64,000 bases of DNA from Phyllostachys edulis (Eukaryota; Streptophyta; Magnoliopsida; Poales; Poaceae). Numbering within the stretch: position 1 is the first letter of the stretch; each line of letters starts with the position of its first letter. Positions 47,382 through 58,999 of this stretch are shown in pieces. Below the pieces are notes generated by a model. That model saw nothing but the letters and a program-made list of their open reading frames with translations, was not told the origin of the DNA and did no database searches. Both the position numbers and the translations under genes were made by a program. The stretch covers positions 88,619,333-88,683,332 of the forward strand of contig CM070548.1 of NCBI GenBank assembly GCA_036346405.1, given 5' to 3'.

Positions 47382-48200
47382 CTATGAAATTGGCATTGGA
47401 CACACTTTTAACCAACTCTTTAGCATCGCATGGTCATTGGCGAGAAAATCTTGTCGAAAGGCCTTACCGACCAGCGTTCTGTAGGAAGCATGATTTCCAC
47501 AGATGCCACCATGTATGTCGTGAAGGAGTGTTAATCCTTCGCTCTGCAGAATGCATCGCATGAGCACCTCTTGAGTACCTCGTATATAGAGGACTCCTTC
47601 AACCAAAATATACATTTTGGCTTTTCGGGATAAGCGATCTGCCTCAGTATCGTCTTCGGGTACGGAACCCTTCTGAAGATACTCAAAGATGGGAGCCATC
47701 CAGGTATCCTCGTATTCTAGAGAGGTCGTCTCAATAGGAGGTGTCTCTGGATCTTCAACTAGGGACGGCTTCTGGAGTTGTTCCAAGAAGACTCCTTTTG
47801 GTACTACAGATCGGGAAGAAGCCATTCGAGCAAACTGATCTGCGAGGAAATTATCCTTTCGAGGGATGAATTGTGCCTCGAAACCTAAAAAATGCTTTTC
47901 TAGCTTACGCACTTCCGATAAGTACCGAGACATTGTCGGGTTAGAGCACTGGTACTCTTTCCCGACTTGATTCACGACTAGTTGAGAGTCTCCTCTCACG
48001 AGTAGTCGGCGAATCAAGAGCGCTTTCGCAGCTCGTATACCAGCTAGCAAACCTTCGTATTCCGCCACGTTGTTAGTGGCCTGAAAGTTTAATTGTATGG
48101 CATACTTTAAGGTTTCTCCGATAGGAGATACCAGGACCACCCCAACCCCCGAGCCACTTAAAGTAAGCGACCCGTCAAAGTACATCGTCCACTGGTCGTG
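47382..48200 (-). pseudogene. Tat-element RNase H and integrase N-terminus
   Basis: It begins MYFDGSLTLSGSGVGVVLV and has NNVAEYEGLLAGIRAA and RGDSQLVVNQV, the second RNase H domain (aRNH type) of Tat elements. It ends in the start of integrase (LHDIHGGICGNHASYRTLV). The frame is open for 267 codons. The link to RT is broken by a shift near 48200-48600. Confidence 0.85.
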
Positions 48201-48596
48201 GGAATCGTACTAGGGATCCTGAACAAGTTCAGGATTTGTCCATTCGGCGACAAAGTTTGCCAAGATCTGGGATTTAACGGCCGTTCGGGACATGAAATGG
48301 AGGTCGAACTCCCCAAGTTCGACTGACCATTTTGCCATGTGTCCCGCTGTTTTCCTATTCTGGAGGATCGCTCCCAAGGAAAACTTCGAGGCATGCAACT
48401 ATTTTGTGCTTTGAAAATAATGCCGCAGATTTCCTCAAAGACATGAGGAGGGCATATAGAAGCTTTTGGACCTGAGGGTAACGCTCCTTAGGCCCGTGTA
48501 AAACTTCACTAACGTAGTAAACCGGTCATTGTACGTTTTCACGTTCTACAACGATCTTCGCGCTTCTTCGCCTGCGTGGCGTGGTAGCTAGGTAAA

Positions 48597-49571
48597 TTAA
48601 GAGCGCTTCTTCGGCCTCGGAGAAACCAAAATAGGAGCACTCAGAAGATACCTCTTGACATCCTCAAAAGCAGCGTTTGCCTCGTTCGACCACTCAAAAC
48701 CTTCGCGTTTCCTTAGAAGTTTAAAGAAAGGTAGTCCCTTTTCTCCTAGTCGTGCGATGAAACGACTTAAAGCCGCCATGCACCCTGTGAGTTTCTGGAA
48801 TTCTTTCTTTGTGGTTGGAGGGCGCATTTGGAGAATGGTCTTTATCTTTTCGGGATTTGCTTCGATTCCCCATATAGATACTAGGAATCCAAGCAATTTT
48901 CCTGAAGAGATTCCGAACACACACTTCTCAGGATTGAGTTTTAAGCGATGTTTTCTGAGATTGTCGAATGTTTCTTTTAGGTCAGTGATATGATTAAGTC
49001 TCTTCATGCTTTTAACAACTAGATCATCAACATAGGCCTCCAGGTTTCGGCCTAGTTGAGATGAAAAAGTCGATTGCATCAAGCGTTGAAAAGAAGCGCC
49101 GGCATTTTTTAGACCAAATGGTATTTTGACATAGCAAAATATACCAAACGGTGTAATAAACACGGTCTTTTCTTCATCATCTAGACACATATTGATCTGG
49201 TGGTATCCAGAATATGCATCTAAAAAACTTAACATTTCACAACCTACAGTAGAATCAACCAACCGATCGATACGAGGTAAATGAAAATCATCTTTTGGAC
49301 AAGCTTTATTAAGATCAGTGAAGTCTACGCACATACGCCATTTGCCGTTTGACTTCCTAACCATTACAGGATTAGCCAACCACTCTGGGTGGTTGACTTC
49401 TCTTATAAAGCCTGCTTTAAGTAGCTTATCCAATTCTGATTTAATAGCATCTCGTCGATCAGGGGCAAATCTCCATAATTTTTGTTTTACGGGTACTTTG
49501 TCAGGCCGTAAAGCTAGCCTGTGCTCGATCACCTCCCTGGGGACTCCGGGCATGTCGGATGCTTGCCACAC
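48597..49571 (-). pseudogene. Tat-element reverse transcriptase
   Basis: The RT domain is open over about 325 codons with VMVRKSNGKWRMCVDFTDLN, CPKDDFHLPRIDRLVD, FLDAYSGYHQI, IPFGLKNAGASFQRLM and the catalytic YVDDLVVKS. It is followed by the connection region (FQKLTGCMAALSRFI). The catalytic residues are intact. The polyprotein around it is broken upstream and downstream. Confidence 0.9.
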
Positions 49572-49616
49572 GAAGACATCTGCGTTAGCTCGGAGGAAGG
49601 TGATGAGGGCGTCTTC

Positions 49617-50200
49617 CTACTTGGGGTCGGAAGTATCCCCGATGCGAACAGTCTTTGAGGGCTCCCCTGCGTCCAGAGGAACCTCTTTGACCTTGTCGTT
49701 CGGCTTTGGTGCAGCTTTAGGCTTCAACTTGCTGGTCGAAGGCTGACTTTCTTCTCGAGTTGGTATTTGTCTAACCATCTCGAGGGATCGACGGTCGTAG
49801 GTATGCGTCATCTTCTTGTCACAATGAATTGTGATTACTCCTTTGGGACCTAGTATCTTAATACATTGATACCCGTAATGAGTAGCTATTAAGAATTTTG
49901 CCAAAGTTGGTCGTCCGAGTATGGCGTTATATGCCGTATCGAAATCGACCACATCAAAGGAGATTTTCTCTATCCTGAAATTACTTGGTGAACCAAATGG
50001 TAAAGGAAGAGAAATTTGGCCAATATGTTTGGCTGAAGACCCCGGTACGATCCCATGAAAAGAGTATCGTACCGGTCTTACCTTAGTCCTAGGTACTTGC
50101 ATCTCGTCTAGGGCACTCGTAAACAACATGTTTAACGAGCTGCCACCATCAACCAAAACTCGATTGACCCGACAATTGTTGATGGTGGGTTCGACCACGA
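49617..50200 (-). pseudogene. Tat-element protease region
   Basis: The aspartic protease reads VLVDGGSSLNMLF, then YNAILGRPTL near its end, as usual for Tat elements. It overlaps the end of gag in another frame around 50150-50200, so a one-base shift separates them in this copy. The Asp of the active site is present. Confidence 0.85.
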
Positions 50201-52640
50201 TCAGATATCGACTGTCGAGTCGAAGAATCGGCGATCACCCTCTCGAAGGAGATGGTGACTTCCGACCACTTCGGTAATTTATTGACGAGAGGAGGATCTA
50301 TGGAGTTTACCTCACGTTTGGCAGCTTTAAGCTGTCGCTTTGATTCGTATGCCGATGATCCCCTGTAGATGTGTTCAACGGTATGTTGCGAATCCTGAAA
50401 CGACATCTCCTCATCGTCATCTAACGACTTATGACCACTCGTTTGTCCTACCTGCTCGAGAGTGGGAAGTGGTCCTTTGCTGTTGTAGTAGTCCTCGAGC
50501 TTTCGTTGGAAGACCCGGCAGTTGCGAAGGTCATGTCCTTCTTTTTTATGGAAAGGACAGCACCTAGGCTTATCGTTCTTCCAATCGGGGCGCTTACCTT
50601 TGCCTCGGTTAGAGTGCAGCTTGGAGGTTCGTGGCTCTTTATCATTTACAGCCAAAACCTCCTTGGAACCGCTGGCTTGGGGTTTTTGACCCTTCACCTT
50701 GTTCTTGGACTTTTTTGCTTTCTTATCCTTCTTCTTACCAACTTCGTCTGGCTCTCGAGAGGTATTGTCTTATCGATCGATTGTGTTGTTCCACTCGACC
50801 GCCTCAGAAGCAGTCGCATATCAATCGGCCATCTCAAAGAGTTCGGCGACAGTAGTGGGAGGATTCAAAGCGATATCTTCTGTTATCCTTCTACTACGGA
50901 CTCCTTGCTTGAAAGCCCTGATGACAGATGAGTCAGAAACTTCCAGAATTGAATTACGAACCTAACTAAAGCGCTTGATGAATTGGCGCAAGGTTTCGTG
51001 ATCGTTCTGTCTCATCCGGTGCAAGTCATCCTCCTTCCCAGGGCGATTGTAGGTGCCTTGGAAGTTCGCCCAAGAGAAGGTCAGAGGTGTTGCTAAGAAT
51101 AGATCGACTCGAGTGGTTGATTCAATAACCACGATCGAAAGCGGCACCTTCGAGCATAGTTGGAAGGTAATTCGCCATTACATGCTCTCCTCCCTGCTTG
51201 CTTTCGGACAAGCTGTTGTATAAATTTGAAGGAACTCGATGGGATTTTGGGATCCATTGAACTTCTCCATGTTCACCGGTCGAAAACGAGGTGGCAATAA
51301 CGGCTCGGAGGTCGCGAAAATGCCCAACATCCGTAATAACCTCCGACGCCTCCTTTGCAGAAAGAAGGGTTGATATCATCGGTGATTGTATTCGACGATA
51401 CCCGAAGAATAAAGTTGACCGGACTGTAGTAGGTCTTGGTCCTCACGAGGAAATACTCGATTCCATCTGCTATCGCAGATTTCCACGTCGGAATGGTGAG
51501 CGATCACCTCTCCGAAGAGCTTGTTGATCATCAGTCGTTCGAAAGACATTTCTCCGAGTAGGAGATCGATGCGACTCGTTGTTACACCGATTTCTCCGCG
51601 GTGATATGTTTGATCGACTGGTAGCTGAAGAAGTCGTATTGCTACGACTTCCTGAATGATGTCGGTGAGGTGCTTCGATCTTGCCATCGTGGTCCGAAGC
51701 CTTTGTGCGATCTCTTCGACGAAGAGATCGTAACTGCGCTTCGGCGAGCTCTCGAGTAGGGTTCTCGAGCAAGTCGTTGATGTCTTTGGAGTTCTTGAGC
51801 TTCCTCGATTGATATTGGATGCGCCTAAGGCGATTTTTACGGCTGCAATTTTTTTCGTCGAATAGCCTCAAGATCTTCCATGTCGATTCTTGAGGCTGCC
51901 TCAATGGAGTACGAGTATGTCGAGGATTTCCTCGCGCTCATCAAGGTATTGGTCTGTCTCGTCATCGGTGGTGCCCTTGCCATTGCCACGAGTAGCGATC
52001 GCGTGATCTTTAGGGAGTGTCCCTAGCTCGGTCTCTAGAAGAGTGACCTTGATCTGAGGGAAGGACGAAGACCTGCCATTGATGATTCTCACTTGCGCTC
52101 GAGGCCTCCCCACTTGAGGAGTAGTCGAGAGACACCATCTGGCGACTTGGAGTAATCCCTCCAGAAGGGGAACTCGGGTTATCTTAGTCTCCATCCGTAG
52201 GTGTGATCTCGGAGAGATGGTCGAATTGCAGAAAAGCATGCTTGATCCCGCTCTCTGGGGTCATCCAGAGAGAGGACCACCAGATGCTGGTGAAGTCCTA
52301 GAATTGTGGCTTCCAGAACTTGTCTTACCAAGTCGGACCGCCTTAGGGGGACTCGGACACTTAGAGGAAAAACTCTCATCGTGTTATGAGACCGCCTGGG
52401 TGTAGACCTGATTGTGGTCGGATTGACTCTTGTCCTTTGAAGGAATTGATTCGCCGTTGGACGCATCTTGTTGTGGGGATAAGGATCCTCCTCGACTCTA
52501 TCGATGGCATGGTCTCTGGATCTCGAAAAGATCCTGAGGCAAACAACACCATCGGATAGTCGATACTCGGTCAGATGTCGAACCGACATCCATGTCGACG
52601 TCTGCGTGTCTGCCAAGTCAAACCAGTTCTCCTCGTTCCA
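50201..52640 (-). pseudogene. Tat-element gag, decayed
   Basis: Capsid-like residues lie at about 51160-51290 on the minus strand (VNMEKFNGSQNPIEFLQIY), followed by broken frames. The zinc-finger-like motif CPFHKKEGHDLRNC is at about 50508-50550, as is usual near the end of Tat gag. The N-terminal part (about 51470-52600) is arginine- and serine-rich in several frames, with many stops. The gag start codon cannot be placed with confidence. Confidence 0.75.
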
Positions 52641-52710
52641 TTCTCCGCCATGAGTGCATGAGATTTGGGAAAAAGAGAGTATGTTGACAAGAGATTCTGG
52701 AAGATCCTCA

Positions 52711-52723
52711 TGGTTTGGCGCCA
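52711..52723 (-). other. Primer binding site of the Tat element
   Basis: TGGCGCCAAACCA on the minus strand, one base inside the 5' LTR. It ends in the TGG expected opposite a tRNA CCA end. The tRNA species is not assigned. Confidence 0.75.
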
Positions 52724-52724
52724 A

Positions 52725-53510
52725 CATCGGTGTTTTAGAACCGATCTTACGAAAGATTGTTTGATTCGGGGTCTCCTAGAATGGAATCACACAGAGAGAT
52801 TGACACGGGTATTTTTATACAGGTTTAGGCCTTCTCCAGAGAGAATAACAACCCTACTCATGTGTGTGTATGGTATTGAGTGTGTTTCCTACAATCGGGA
52901 GAAAAGACTAGGGCTATTACAAAAGATAGTATCTGACTGTCTTCCTGATTGCTTGTTGTCTCTTCCGATCCCCCCCTTTTCCCTCTCTGATTACTGCCTT
53001 TATATAGTCGTGAAGGAATAGCCGTTTTCTCATATGAAGAGATGCCTCATCGAATCCAGTAACGGGCGCACGTTTGCAATAATCATCAGAATGGTAACTC
53101 CTTCACGCCGCCTGGCAGTTACTTGTCAGAGATAATAGGGTATTGTGTGCTATTATTTCGTATAATAATAGCGTATGTTGACTGCTTGGATTCCTTAATC
53201 AATTGGACCCACTCGCCTGTAGGTTTTATTGATCATAAGGTGGTCGAGTGACACAGTCATAAAAGCTTACGACTATGGGGCAGTTGTGAAATAACTTCTG
53301 TTGGATAGTGATCGTAGAAGAACTTATGACCATAGCGTAGTCGTAGCAAGACTTACGACTATGGTGGTGGTCGTAGAAGAACTTATGACCACCTGGTAGG
53401 CTTCTCCCTTGTAAGTTTAAGGGGTATACCCAGGGACCACATGACATCATATTTACTCATAATAAGAATTATAGATAAAAGATAAAATGAGGATTATTAG
53501 ATCCTCGTCA
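52725..53510 (-). repeat. 5' LTR of the Tat element
   Basis: It aligns with 37037-37825. The minus-strand start is TGACGAGGATC and a TATATAAAGG lies at about 52998-53006. The terminal dinucleotide at the inner end has changed (CATCGG against TGTCGG on the + strand). It has GTCGTA hairpins at 53250-53400. The right target duplication GAGAG follows at 53511-53515. Confidence 0.85.
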
Positions 53511-53515
53511 GAGAG

Positions 53516-54382
53516 GATCAACAATCTTAACCCCACGGTTCGATTCTGTCACAGTTTCTCGCAATTTTAGTTCCTATTTGGATGTTGGACTGTCCGGGAA
53601 GTGGGAATGGAGGAGTGGCGATGGTGTTGCAGATTTGGGAATTAGTGTATGTGCTAAAGACCGTATGGTACCTTTTGGTAGTCTGGTTGTCCACAATTAG
53701 TTGTGGTGCACTGGTGCTTCTTAGGGTATTATATATGTCGACAATTAGAGGAACACTTGGTTTTTGCAATGTGGAAATTTTGGATGCTTTGTTTGCCGTC
53801 GTCTGTTTTTGCTAACAATTAAGAGCTTCAATTGGTTCTAGAAGGCGGGAATTAAATCATGTTCCATAGTCCATGTTTGCTACCCAATCTTATTTCCCAT
53901 CTTGGTATGTGTTAATTTAGACATGGTTTCATGCGTTTGGAGAATAGGCAGAGGGAGTGAGCTTCCTGATGTATCAAATCAGGTGTTCTCGATTTGGTCA
54001 TTTGTTCTTCTTAGTTGTTAGCAATGGAGAAACCTGCCAATTCAACTTTGGAATCAGGCAAATTGAAATGAATTCATGTTGTTATCATCAATTAGTACAA
54101 AAATCTTCAAGATTCTAATGCATGGGATGAATATTTACCTACAATGTTTTTCTTGTTGTTGTAGTTACTTTCCGTTTTTTAGGGGTTTTTATTTGTGCAA
54201 AATCACTTCTAATTTTAAATTATTCAACCAAGAAACTCAAATAACGTTGTTGGATATATTAAATTTGTCTATTTTGTCAAGAGTCACTACTCACTAGCTA
54301 TGTCAGCCTTTCCTTGCTGTTTTCTTAGTGTTTTGAAATGTTAACCTAGAAATATATTAGTTATGTTGAATTAACTGATCGA
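53516..54382. other. Host sequence right of the Tat element; no gene recognised
   Basis: This continues the DNA interrupted at 37031 (GGCCATC then GAGAG then GATCAACAATC). It is AT-rich and looks intronic, with short frames only. Confidence 0.4.
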
Positions 54383-56945
54383 AAGGCTCCTCGTAGACAT
54401 CCTCTTCTGCTCAAATATGGAATCAAGCAAGAGTGAGCACAACCACTATGCTCGCAAGTCACACCCGTTAAGTAGCAGAATGCAATGCATACAAGGATAT
54501 CTCAAAGGATGTCTTATATGGTTGTCTTTGCATAAAGCTGTGTTTCTTTCCTAATACTTGTACTAAGTTCCAAAGCAATTATACAATAACTAAAATTCAT
54601 TTTCTAAATCTCAGTTTTATAACTGGATAACATTCATCAACAAGTGGTGAAGGATACCCTCCTATCACAAGGCTCTCTGCCCAAAACCCATTGGATAGAC
54701 ATCCAAAACCAATTCAAAGAGGTCTTTTGAACACAAATCCAAAATCTAACTTGGAGTGGCTTTGCTAGCATGTCCATGACTGTGGACACGGCTATTCGAA
54801 TAGTTTTACACTCTGCAGAGGTGTACAGCTTTATCCACAAGACACGATTTCTCTAGTTTGTTTGGCATCTGTCGACACCACCACTCACTACCGTAGGTAA
54901 GTGGTCTAGAGCACGTGACAAGGCTTTTACAATGCGCCATTCCACCATAGTCCCCCCTTGCTAAGGTTTCGCCCCCTGCGGATAGAAACCCGTAGAGTTC
55001 ATAGTCGCCTCTTGCGCCAAGTGGGAATGAATAAAAGTAGGTCGTCAAGACACCCACACAACCAGATGGAACGACCATGGTGGAACGTTGCAAATTAGTT
55101 AGCCAGGTTCTGCCCACACAGAACATGTGGTTGCACGATGGGGCTAGCAAGATGCAACTCGAAGACCGGTCCTTAACTAACTTGGGCGACTTCCAACAGA
55201 ACCCTGGGCCTCGATCATAGAGATGAATCGATCTCGTGCACGAACATGCACCCATCCGAACAACCAATTCACCCAAGTCCAAACCAATTTTTCTTTTGCT
55301 TTGTTTTTCAAAAATATTTTGCAAACTTCCACAACAACCCAATGTCATGGATAAAATATTTTGACAACATTGGTCTTTTGAGAGTAAAACTCCCAAATCA
55401 AGATTTTTGGGTCTAAGCTTGACTAAGCATAGAATTTTGCAACATGCTAGTTCATACTAATGTACCAACTAGCTCTTTTACTATGGTGACAAGGGGTGGT
55501 CGAATCAATAATCATGTTTGGATGTACAAAGAAATTAGCAATAACTATGAAGTTAAAACAGGGGTTTAAATTACTTAGGTTCAAATAAGCATGCAATAAT
55601 AATTTGAAACAGAACTTAAATAATTTGAAATACTGGGATCAATATGATTAAGGGTGTAACTAGCCTTGCTTGAAAGCTTGAGGGCTCTCCGGAGTCGTCG
55701 AAATCTACACGTGAGAATGAAACAAAATCAAAAGAAGACCAAATAAACTCCAAAACAAAACAAACTAGAACCAACAGCAAGGAACTGAAATAGAAACGGG
55801 CTCTTGGGAGGAGGCTCGACTAGTTGGGAGGAGGTCCAGCTGGTCGGGAGGAGGTCCAACTTCGAGGGAGGTCAAGAGAGGTCCTGAGGAGGTCCTGAAG
55901 AGGAGGTCCTAAGGTCCAACAACCTGGTCAGAAGAGGTCCGACGGGTCGAAAGGAGGTCCAATGAAGGGTACAACTACTCAACGTGGTCGTACGGAGAAT
56001 ACAAGAAGGATACGACTAGGCAATGTAGTCGTAAGAAGGAACACAACTACGCAACGAAGCCGTAGGATCACGGAAATAGAACAGGGCACGGAGAAACTCA
56101 CCAAGGCCGAGAGAGAAAGAAGGAGGAGGGAGAGACAGTGGACGGTGACGGCGGCAATCGACGACGGTGCGGGCACTCCAGCGAACTCCTGTGGCGATGA
56201 GGTGGCGACGACGCGAGCTTCAACGGGCTCCTTCAAGACAGAAAGGCGAAGCTTGAAGCACGGAGGAACTGGGCGAGAGCAAGGGAATTGGGTGCAGAAA
56301 AGGGTGAGGAAAGAGAACTGCTCAGGCTTTTATAGCCGAGGAGACGAGGAGAGTCGCTGAGAGACTCGGAGGCGCACATGATCAAGGGCAGCTGTGCGAT
56401 AGGACAGAGCACAGCCAAGCAAGTGAAGGAGGAGACGAGGGCAAGCAGGGGAAGAGACAAGAGGGGGAGCAGGTTATGGCAGAAGCAGCAACATTTAATG
56501 CGACACAATGGTATTTAATGCGCGAAGACTATTGCGTCAGTAGGGACGCAATGTGGGAAGGAAAAGGTGAACAGGGCTAACAGATGGGGCTAAACAAAAC
56601 TCGGGAGAGTGGTCAAACCAAAGGAGAGGTCGTGACCAAAGGGGTGTCACGTGACCAAGGGGAGGTCGTGACCAAAAGGGGAGGTTGTGACCCAAGGGAT
56701 GTCATGTGACCAAGGGGAGGTCGTGACCAAAGGGGGGGTCGTAACCAAAGGGATGTCACGTGACCAAGGGGAGGTCTAAACCAAAAGGGATGAGAGCTAG
56801 GCCAAGGAGAAAATAGAACGAACAAAGAAAGGGGATAACAACACTAGAGGACTCCAACGAACTCGAAAGAAACCAAACTTTTGAACCAAATGGTTCTTCT
56901 TATTTTGAAAATTTTCAAAAAGGCATTGAAAAACGAGATGTTACA
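54383..56945 (-). mobile_element. Truncated long LTR, relative of 29721-33901
   Basis: Similarity to 30265-33901 begins abruptly near 54383 (AAGCAAGAGTGAGCACAAC against AAGCAAGAGTAAGCACAAC) and continues to GATGTTACA at 56945. The left 0.5 kb (minus-strand 3' end) is missing. A minus-strand TATAAAAG is at about 56327-56334. Its GAGGTCGTGACCAAAGG array (56610-56780) is shorter than that of the other copy. No target duplication can be read because one end is lost. Confidence 0.82.
56610..56780 (-). repeat. GAGGTCGTGACCAAAGG tandem array
   Basis: About ten units of 17-20 bp, alternating GGGGAGGTCGTGACCAAA and GATGTCACGTGACCAAG. Each unit has an inner inverted repeat (GGTCGTGACC, GTCACGTGAC). 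Confidence 0.85.
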
Positions 56946-57373
56946 TAGACTAACAGTGTTTATGACGGCATTGATTTTGGATCGACCGTTATGTTAACCC
57001 AGTACTGGTGAGTGATGAGGCGACGATCAACTTCACATCTTTTCACAAATACCTTGTAGCTAGCACGGTGTCATTCCATCTTTTCCAGCCAGAAATTCCC
57101 CGTAATTAACCTATTTTTGAACTATTAGAACCACTATATGATTATTATAAATTACATAACATATTTGGGTGATTGAGGAAGCTACCTTGATGATTATGCT
57201 ACAAGTATGTTGTTAGCTATTCATTTTGAGAAAATTACTTTTGCTCATTTTCATTGTTTTTTCCACCAATATGTTCATCTTGTTTTTATACTGCGGTGGG
57301 AAGTTCTGTGTAGTAATAGAATGCCTACATTAACTTTTTGATTTCTTATCCTGACTTGAATTATTACATGCAG

Positions 57374-57756
57374 ATTATGGATACAAATCCCCAATTATAC
57401 TTCCATCTACAGCAACAGAAGCTAATAGAGTTGATTCATGTGGGAAAAATAAATGAAGCTTTGGAGTTTGCTCAAGAAGAACTTGCACCAAGCGGCGAAA
57501 AAAATGTAATTTCTAGTAAAATCATCTTTATTTCTTCAGTTAGGAGCCAGGGTTCAAACCTACATTAACCAGAATGCAACACGTCATATTAGCTAGAAAT
57601 ATAAATGAAGCTTTGGAGTAGTAGGTGATCCACACTCCAAAGCTCCCTAGCCTGCTGAAGATGTTGATTTGGACTCAAAACCAATGGGACGAAAAGGCAG
57701 CATATCCACAAATCGATAACTTCTCCACTGCCGCATTGGAAGATCCAGTAATATGA
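57374..57756 (+). pseudogene. GID8-like (CTLH/LisH complex) gene remnant
   Basis: GID8 is a core subunit of the GID/CTLH ubiquitin ligase complex. One exon (57374-57505, borders CAG| and |GTAATT) encodes DTNPQLYFHLQQQKLIELI and ALEFAQEELAPSGEKN, the CTLH motif. The C-terminal end is found at 57637-57756 in another frame: KLPSLLKMLIWTQNQWDEK, then AAYPQIDNFSTAALEDP and a TGA. About 60-90 residues that normally lie between these parts are missing, and the N-terminal LisH part is not in the window in recognisable form. A short direct repeat (AAATGAAGCTTTGGAGT, near 57453 and 57604) may mark the deletion. This is a truncated copy, not a working gene. Confidence 0.85.
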
Positions 57757-58138
57757 GCTGGCCTGTTGCTGAGGTGTTCACCACGGAGCATAGGCACCAT
57801 GTCTGCTTGTACACATTCTATGTCTTACATCTGTTAATTGTTCATCACCTGCAGTTCTTGAACACACTTCTTTCTTCAGTGTTCAAGCTCAATGCAAAAA
57901 AAAAATTGACATCAGAAAAATTCGCTCTCTTGTTGTATATGATGAAGAACCACCTTTTTGTGATTTGATTTGAACTCACCACATTTGTAATTTTATAGAT
58001 TCTCAAAAAACGTTGTGAACATGCACATCTGACCAATCTAGAGAAATCACTAATAATATCAAGGTGAGCAGCAGGCATGACACATAATTCATATTATCTC
58101 GTGGCAAAGTTTATATTTTCATTGTAATGTATGGACAC
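57757..58138. other. Non-coding, no feature recognised
   Basis: AT-rich stretch between the GID8-like remnant and the next LTR. Short frames only. Confidence 0.4.
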
Positions 58139-58754
58139 TGTAACTACTAAACATCGGAGTTTACCCCGTGCCAGCGGGCGATCGTCCCACCCCACCTCCT
58201 CGCGTTTTCGCGCTCGCCTCGCTATAAAAGCCTCTACCGCCTCCTCCTCCAGCCGTGTCGTCGCCTCCCTGCCTTCATCAGCGATCGCACTTCGGGTCAA
58301 GTTCACTGAAAGTTTACTGAAGTCCAGAAGACAAGACTCGAAGACTTCTCTAAAGAAAACCAAAGTCGGCGATTCCAGAGACACTTTGACGATTTCAAGT
58401 AACCAGCACGAACGAAGGTGATGGAACGTACGGGCGCGATAAATGGGATCCAAAGGAGGCATTTGAACTTTACATTTACTTCTTAGCACTGTTACTATCA
58501 TTCCATTTTTGTTTGGAGTTAGCTCTTGTAAGTCTGAACTTTTTACTGATTTTACTCCATGTAATCCGGGGCTAAACTCACAGGCTTAAGACCTGATTGT
58601 TGTAATGAAAAAGACATCGAAAAGAAATATTATGTTTCCTTAGTTAGGTTATCTAGGAGTATTGCACTCGATAGAACACTTTCCCCATTCCTCTCCTACT
58701 CGATTCTATTAGGATCCGATTCGATTTCATTTTGGTATTGAGAGGGTCTTGACA
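58139..58754 (+). repeat. 5' LTR of the second chromovirus
   Basis: The right end (GTCTTGACA) is fixed by the adjacent PBS. The left end at TGTAACTACTAAAC is my best guess from TG and from the distance to a TATAAAAG box at 58223-58230. The other LTR is not in the window. Confidence 0.55.
58223..58230 (+). promoter_or_regulatory. TATA box in the 5' LTR
   Basis: TATAAAAG within CTCGCTATAAAAGCC. It is the likely promoter of the element. Confidence 0.65.
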
Positions 58755-58756
58755 AA

Positions 58757-58768
58757 GGTATCAGAGCT
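58757..58768 (+). other. Primer binding site (tRNA-Met type)
   Basis: GGTATCAGAGCT, two bases after the LTR end. It is close to the canonical TGGTATCAGAGC, with the first base changed. Confidence 0.8.
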
Positions 58769-58999
58769 ATACGGTTCTTGGAGGTAGATTGATTTGGTGA
58801 AGGTTGGCAGGGAAGGGAGTGCTGCCGTAAAATCCCTGAAACTAAATCGATCTATGTTGGAGGCGTTCTTGTGGTCGGATAGTACTAGGTTGGGGATTGG
58901 ATACCCCAAAATCCCCAGTCTAACTGACGCAAGAGCAAGCGACAGTAGAAAACTCATCAGCGGAAGAAGCCACAAACAAGATCCGAAGAAGTGAAGAGG

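Larger units (their letters stand above)
37037..53510 (-). mobile_element. Complete 16.5-kb Tat-lineage gypsy element with antisense gene and nested solo LTR
   Basis: Two LTRs in the same orientation (37037-37825 and 52725-53510) enclose, from right to left, a PBS, gag, protease, RT, RNase H and integrase on the minus strand. Between integrase and the 3' LTR lies a + strand multi-exon gene. Its RT (YVDDLVVKS) and RNase H are of the Tat/Athila type, and the element has no chromodomain. Many breaks mean it is dead. It resembles RIRE2-type rice elements by layout; the family name is an inference. By rough eye count the LTRs differ at several percent of sites, older than the helicase-intron element. 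Without the nested LTR (3.24 kb) it is about 13.2 kb. Confidence 0.88.

Noticed and set aside
52179..52727. 182-codon minus-strand frame as a gag start
   Set aside because: It opens at the PBS and lacks the gag motifs; the capsid-like residues are in other frames further along.
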